From: Fidelibacterota bacterium
GTDB taxonomy: Bacteria > Fidelibacterota > Marinisomatia > Marinisomatales > TCS56
Assembly: GCA_013203015.1 (NCBI GenBank)
Contig: JABMPO010000233.1
Span: forward strand, 1-9,371
DNA: 9,371 bases
Direction: 5' to 3'
Shown here: one piece after another, positions 6,635 to 9,371 of the stretch
How positions within the stretch are numbered: position 1 is the first letter of the stretch
Layout of the letters: every line of letters begins with the position of its first letter
Notes under the pieces: model-generated
What the model saw: only the letters and a program-made list of their open reading frames with translations
Database searches by the model: none
What the model was told of the DNA's origin: nothing
Program-made: the position numbers and the translations under genes

Positions 6635-7720
6635 TTAATTTCGACTGACAGCCAACTGACCACAACCGGCATTAATGCCAATTCCTTTGCTCCTGCGAAC
6701 CGTCACTGTGAACGGCGCATTATACAATAATTCCAGAAAAACTTCAATCTTTTCATCGGTTGGTCGCCGGTAACGTCCGCCAATTTCATTATAGGGAATC
6801 AGATTGACTTTGCAGGGTAATCCGCCAATCAATTTCACCAACCGCACGGCATCTTCCTGGCTATCGTTAATTCCGGCCATCAACACATATTCGAAAGTCG
6901 GCCGGTTGCGGGTGATATCATAATACTCCCGGACCGAATTTAATAGTTCTGGCAGTGGATATTGCCGGGCGATGGGCATGATTTTCTCCCGCGTTGCCTG
7001 ATCGCTGGCATTCAGACTGATGGCCAATTTGAAGCGCTGCCGCTCGCTGCCAAAACGACGAATCTGCGGTACAATACCGGCAGTGGATATTGTTATTTTA
7101 CGGGCGCCAAGGTTGATGCCTTCCTGGTGATTTATCAGCTCGGCAGCCCCAATCACCCTGGGGTAGTTCAGGAATGGCTCACCCATACCCATAAAAACAA
7201 CGTTGGTGATTCGTTCCGGGGATATCTTTTGCAGCAGCAGAAACTGGTTCAGAATTTCAGCAACCGTCAGATTGCGAGCAAAACCCATTTCTGCGGTGGC
7301 ACAGAACTGGCAATCGAGCTTGCAGCCCACCTGGGTCGAAAGGCAAACCGTGATCCGACTACCTTCTTTCATCAGTACCGCCTCAACCTGCTGGTTGTCA
7401 CCAGTCCGGAAAAGTACTTTGCGGGTTTCGCCAGTCTCAGATTCGGTTCGGGTTACTTCCTCCAGTACATGGATACCGGCTTCTTCAGTCAACCGGCTGC
7501 GCAATTTTTTAGAAATATTGGTCATGTCAGCGAAAACAGCGACCTGCTTGGTGTACAACCAGTAGAATAATTGATAAGCACGGTAGCGCGGTTCATCGAT
7601 GGTGGCGCAGAAATCCTGCAGTTCAACCAGTGTTTTACCAACCAAATATTGTTTTTCATCCTGTGGCATCGGTTGAATTTCCAAACCAATTCCAGAAGGG
7701 GCAAGGCAGTTATTAACCAT
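6635..7720 (-). CDS. rlmN: dual-specificity 23S rRNA A2503 / tRNA A37 C2-methyltransferase
   Basis: RlmN is a radical-SAM enzyme that methylates C2 of A2503 in 23S rRNA and A37 in some tRNAs, which affects translational accuracy. From the ATG at 7720 the product has 361 residues, the normal size. Visible features: an N-terminal LVELQDF...EPRYRAYQLFYWLY domain typical of the family; STQVGCKLDCQFCATAEMGF with the CxxxCxxC [4Fe-4S] motif (Cys133, Cys137, Cys140); the SAM-binding VVFMGMGEPFLNY (174-186); and the C-terminal GCGQL motif with Cys353, which forms the methyl-Cys partner pair with Cys126. The C-terminal block reads VRRSKGIGINAGCGQL rather than the commoner SRGxDIxAACGQL. A TTG at 7723 and an ATG at 7669 are alternative starts; the latter would match many homologues that begin just before the LVGKTL segment. 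It is first in the rlmN-PNP-M20 cluster. Confidence 0.95.
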   Translation of the reverse strand: MVNNCLAPSGIGLEIQPMPQDEKQYLVGKTLVELQDFCATIDEPRYRAYQLFYWLYTKQVAVFADMTNISKKLRSRLTEEAGIHVLEEVTRTESETGETRKVLFRTGDNQQVEAVLMKEGSRITVCLSTQVGCKLDCQFCATAEMGFARNLTVAEILNQFLLLQKISPERITNVVFMGMGEPFLNYPRVIGAAELINHQEGINLGARKITISTAGIVPQIRRFGSERQRFKLAISLNASDQATREKIMPIARQYPLPELLNSVREYYDITRNRPTFEYVLMAGINDSQEDAVRLVKLIGGLPCKVNLIPYNEIGGRYRRPTDEKIEVFLELLYNAPFTVTVRRSKGIGINAGCGQLAVSRN

Positions 7721-7752
7721 CAATCAACCGAGACGAATACGATTTGGATATG

Positions 7753-7780
7753 AAAAAGCCCTCACCAGCGATGAAGGCTT
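7753..7780 (-). terminator. intrinsic terminator after arsM
   Basis: On the minus strand, AAGCCTTCA pairs with TGAGGGCTT around a 7-base loop (one A-C mismatch), followed by a TTTTT run at 7757-7753. It lies 37 bases after the arsM stop and 33 bases before the rlmN ATG, so it should separate the arsenic unit from the housekeeping cluster. A TATAAT at 7791-7786 (minus) lies upstream of it and would be terminated by it. Confidence 0.7.
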
Positions 7781-7816
7781 AGTTAATTATAAATGGAATG
7801 TCTTCAGAAATTAGTC

Positions 7817-8620
7817 TTATTTATACCCAACAACTGTTATGCTAACGATGCCAACATCCCGTTTTTTCAATTCCAGGATTTCAGCGGCGGATAGATATTC
7901 CTTAAGAACATTATCTGGAACTTCGATCATTTTCCGTTTTTTAATTTTCACATTTTTGAAACCGCTCTCAGCAATGATCTGCAGATAATCAACTTCCTGT
8001 AGAGCGCCTGCCACACAACCGGCATACATCTCAGCCGATTGCTTGATCTGCTCTGGCAATTCACCGTTCAGAACAATATCAGAAATACAGAAATGGCCAC
8101 CGGACTTCATCACCCGGTAAATTTCGGCAAAAGTTTTTACTTTGTCCGGCACCAGATTGAGAACACAATTGCTGATCACTACATCCATTGATTCAGTACT
8201 TACCGGTAGATCTTCAATCTCGCCCAACCGGAAATCAATATTCTCGTAACCCAGCTTGGCATTATTCTTATTAGCCAGGTCGATCATATCTTCGGTCATA
8301 TCAACACCAATTACCCGACCGGTTTCACCGACCAGTGAGCGGGCAACAAACGCATCGTTACCAGCACCGGATCCCAAATCCAGAACAGTATCCCCGGCCT
8401 GAATCCCAGCATGTTCGGTTGGCAACCCGCACCCGAGACCTAGATCAGCGTCCGGTACATAACCATCAACACCAGAATATTCATCACCGATCATGCTGTA
8501 TTCAACGGTACTGGGGCCATAGCAGGACGGTTCCGATCCGCAGCAGGATTGCGAATTATCCCGAGCAATACTGCCATATTTTTCTTTAACTATCGATTTA
8601 ATTTGTTCCTGATTATTCAT
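7817..8620 (-). CDS. arsM: arsenite S-adenosylmethionine methyltransferase
   Basis: ArsM methylates As(III) with SAM to mono-, di- and volatile tri-methyl arsenicals, a detoxification route in the cytosol. The 267 residues include VLDLGSGAGNDAFVA (79-93, class I SAM-binding motif I) and IGVDMTEDMI (104-113, motif II). Cys64 (GLGCG), Cys152 (SNCVLNL) and Cys202 (YAGCVAGAL) sit where the three arsenite-binding cysteines of characterised ArsM enzymes occur. The N-terminus carries further cysteines (Cys26, Cys27, Cys33) in an SCCGSEPSCYG segment before the usual YS...GY region. The C-terminal 40-odd residues are the ordinary ArsM tail. ATG 8620 has a strong AAGGAG site overlapping the arsR stop, 9 bases away, so arsR and arsM are one transcript. 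No arsenite pump (ArsB/Acr3) or arsenate reductase is in the window. Confidence 0.95.
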   Translation of the reverse strand: MNNQEQIKSIVKEKYGSIARDNSQSCCGSEPSCYGPSTVEYSMIGDEYSGVDGYVPDADLGLGCGLPTEHAGIQAGDTVLDLGSGAGNDAFVARSLVGETGRVIGVDMTEDMIDLANKNNAKLGYENIDFRLGEIEDLPVSTESMDVVISNCVLNLVPDKVKTFAEIYRVMKSGGHFCISDIVLNGELPEQIKQSAEMYAGCVAGALQEVDYLQIIAESGFKNVKIKKRKMIEVPDNVLKEYLSAAEILELKKRDVGIVSITVVGYK

Positions 8621-8629
8621 AATAACTCC

Positions 8630-8959
8630 TTATTTGCAGGCAGAACCGCAACAGACTTTGGAAAATAAATTCGCAAATTTATCTCGAATTTCTTCAATTC
8701 GCTGATTGTCGATGCAATAGCAGGTTTTGGGACCTTCAACATTTCCCTTAATTAATCCAACTCGTTTCAGCTCCTTTAAATGCTGAGAGACGGTGGCTTG
8801 GGACAATGGTAGCTGATCGACAATATCACCGCACATGCAAAGATTCATGTCGGTAAGAATTTTCAAAATTCGGATTCGTGCCGGATGCCCCAGCGATTTT
8901 GCTACATCAGCCAGACTCACATCCTCTGCCGCGAATTTATTTAGTTTTGCTTCTGCCAT
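8630..8959 (-). CDS. arsR: ArsR/SmtB family arsenic-sensing repressor
   Basis: This 109-residue winged-helix regulator represses its own operon until arsenite binds its cysteines. LGHPARIRILKIL (23-35) is the family's first helix block. LCMCGDIVDQL (40-50) carries the CxC metal site (Cys41, Cys43) of ArsR proteins. LSQATVSQHLKELKRVGLI (52-70) is the recognition helix and wing. After that come a CYC pair (Cys80, Cys82) and a cysteine-rich tail with Cys103, Cys104 and Cys108, giving seven cysteines in all. The tail's CCGS tetrapeptide also occurs at the N-terminus of the downstream ArsM. Only a weak AAGAGA site precedes ATG 8959. A perfect palindrome 20 bases upstream of the start is the likely operator. 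Arsenite is the expected ligand from gene context; antimonite or another thiophilic metal is also possible. Confidence 0.95.
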   Translation of the reverse strand: MAEAKLNKFAAEDVSLADVAKSLGHPARIRILKILTDMNLCMCGDIVDQLPLSQATVSQHLKELKRVGLIKGNVEGPKTCYCIDNQRIEEIRDKFANLFSKVCCGSACK

Positions 8960-8971
8960 AATTATTCTCTT

Positions 8972-8994
8972 ATCGTATATCGTAAATTTACGAT
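8972..8994 (-). promoter_or_regulatory. probable ArsR operator
   Basis: ATCGTAAATTTACGAT at 8979-8994 is a perfect 16-bp palindrome. A third copy of the half-site, ATCGTA, sits directly beside it at 8972-8977, so TATCGTA is repeated in tandem at 8971-8984. The position, 20 bases upstream of arsR and over the predicted -10, is what is expected for an autorepressor site of this family. Binding by this ArsR is inferred. Confidence 0.7.
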
Positions 8995-9013
8995 TAATGA
9001 TTCATATACCAAA
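8983..9013 (-). promoter_or_regulatory. arsR promoter, Bacteroidetes-like
   Basis: On the minus strand, TTTG (9013-9010) is followed after 19 bases by TAAATTTA (8990-8983). This matches the -33 TTTG / -7 TAnnTTTG pattern of Bacteroidetes housekeeping promoters, except for a final A instead of G. A sigma-70 reading is also possible: TTGGTA, 16 bases, TAAATT. In both readings the -10 element lies inside the palindrome, so a bound repressor would block polymerase. Confidence 0.5.
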
Positions 9014-9075
9014 TACTTTATTCATTTTTTCAGTAAATTCTGTAGATCACCATAGCATCAGCATAATACACGTAT

Positions 9076-9110
9076 CAGGAACGAAGACCAGATAACCATA
9101 GTTCGTCCTG
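9076..9110 (+). promoter_or_regulatory. hairpin in the leader region of the DsrE-family gene
   Basis: CAGGAACGAA at 9076-9085 pairs with TTCGTCCTG at 9102-9110, a 9-bp stem with one bulged A (9081) and a 16-base loop. It lies 54 bases before the DsrE-family ATG. It has no T-run, so it is not a terminator. It could be an operator-type inverted repeat, an mRNA-stabilising stem, or chance. Confidence 0.3.
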
Positions 9111-9163
9111 CAACAAAATTCGGGGAACAGTCTTAATTAACACCTTAATTCGGGAGGTTTAAA

Positions 9164-9371
9164 ATGAAAATGAAATCAATATTATTTACAGCTACAATCG
9201 CTCTTTTCCTGCTGGTAAATTTCACTAACGCTCAAACACCGGCCGGTGATATTCCCGATGATGAGAAACTGGTGATCCTGTGGACCAGCGGTGACCGGGC
9301 TGTGGCTCTGAAGATGGTATTTATGTATGCCGGTAATGCGCCGCGCTTTGAGTGGTGGCAACATATAACAC
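9164..9371 (+). CDS. exported DsrE-family protein, N-terminal part (cut by window end)
   Basis: The first 69 codons are visible. The start ATG 9164 follows a strong GGGAGG site (9152-9157). Residues 1-23 are a signal peptide (MKMKS, hydrophobic core, FTNA, then Q) with no lipobox Cys, so the protein should be periplasmic. The mature part reads KLVILWTSGDRAVALKMVFMYAGN and ends in WWQHIT. This matches the opening of a DsrE-family branch I recall as WTSGDREVALKMVFMY...WW..V.LI.WGP. DsrE-like proteins are mostly cytosolic sulfur-relay or sulfur-carrier proteins; the function of the exported form is not established. It is transcribed divergently from arsR, so the region between may control both. 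The rest of the protein, including any catalytic Cys, lies outside the window. Confidence 0.85.
   Translation, partial: MKMKSILFTATIALFLLVNFTNAQTPAGDIPDDEKLVILWTSGDRAVALKMVFMYAGNAPRFEWWQHIT

Noticed and set aside
6962..7570. 202-codon plus-strand ORF opposite rlmN
   Set aside because: It lies fully within the rlmN coding sequence, whose frame carries all family motifs; the antisense product has no recognisable features and looks like a frame shadow.
7786..7791. Perfect TATAAT on the minus strand as an rlmN promoter
   Set aside because: There is no matching -35 at 16-18 bases, and it lies upstream of the arsM terminator hairpin, which would stop its transcript.
8835..9095. 86-codon plus-strand ORF spanning the arsR start and its upstream region
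   Set aside because: It is mostly antisense to arsR and runs through the operator; its Ser/Ile-rich composition looks non-coding and no ribosome site is seen.

Overview
The window looks like a chromosomal segment from a Gram-negative bacterium of the FCB group (Bacteroidetes/Marinimicrobia/KSB1/Calditrichaeota-like). Three things point there. One secreted protein ends in a type IX secretion (Por)-like C-terminal domain with the YPNPFN signature. Several exported proteins have signal peptides ending in A-Q. The arsR promoter fits the TTTG / TAnnTTTG pattern of Bacteroidetes-type housekeeping sigma factors. The phylum-level placement is an inference. No tRNA, rRNA, CRISPR array, insertion sequence or phage gene was seen.

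Left part (1-4624, plus strand): the tail of an unknown gene; a 20-codon ORF encoding little more than a signal peptide; a cytosolic TPR-like protein of an uncharacterised family; a small outer-membrane beta-barrel-like protein followed by a strong intrinsic terminator; a 669-residue secreted protein with ten calcium-binding FG-GAP/VCBS-type repeats and a T9SS-like sorting domain; and an exported YD-repeat-like protein preceded by a sigma-54-like -24/-12 element. These are mainly envelope and surface genes.

Middle (4628-7720, minus strand): a compact three-gene housekeeping cluster transcribed rlmN -> purine nucleoside phosphorylase -> M20 amidohydrolase, with gaps of 3 and 15 bases. It links an rRNA/tRNA methyltransferase with purine salvage and a metallo-amidohydrolase. 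It converges on the YD-repeat gene with only 3 bases between the stop codons.

Right part (7753-9371): a two-gene arsenic unit on the minus strand, arsR -> arsM. It has its own promoter and a perfect 16-bp palindrome over the -10 region, and a terminator hairpin before rlmN. ArsR should sense arsenite and ArsM should methylate it. Divergent from arsR, on the plus strand, is the start of an exported DsrE-family protein cut by the window edge. The 204-base region between arsR and this gene holds the arsR control site and a hairpin in the presumed leader of the DsrE gene.

The items most worth checking are the signal-peptide ORF that stops in frame just upstream of the TPR-like gene, the arsR operator/promoter with the divergent periplasmic DsrE gene, and the sigma-54-like element. 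I do not see an unmistakable new multi-gene system.
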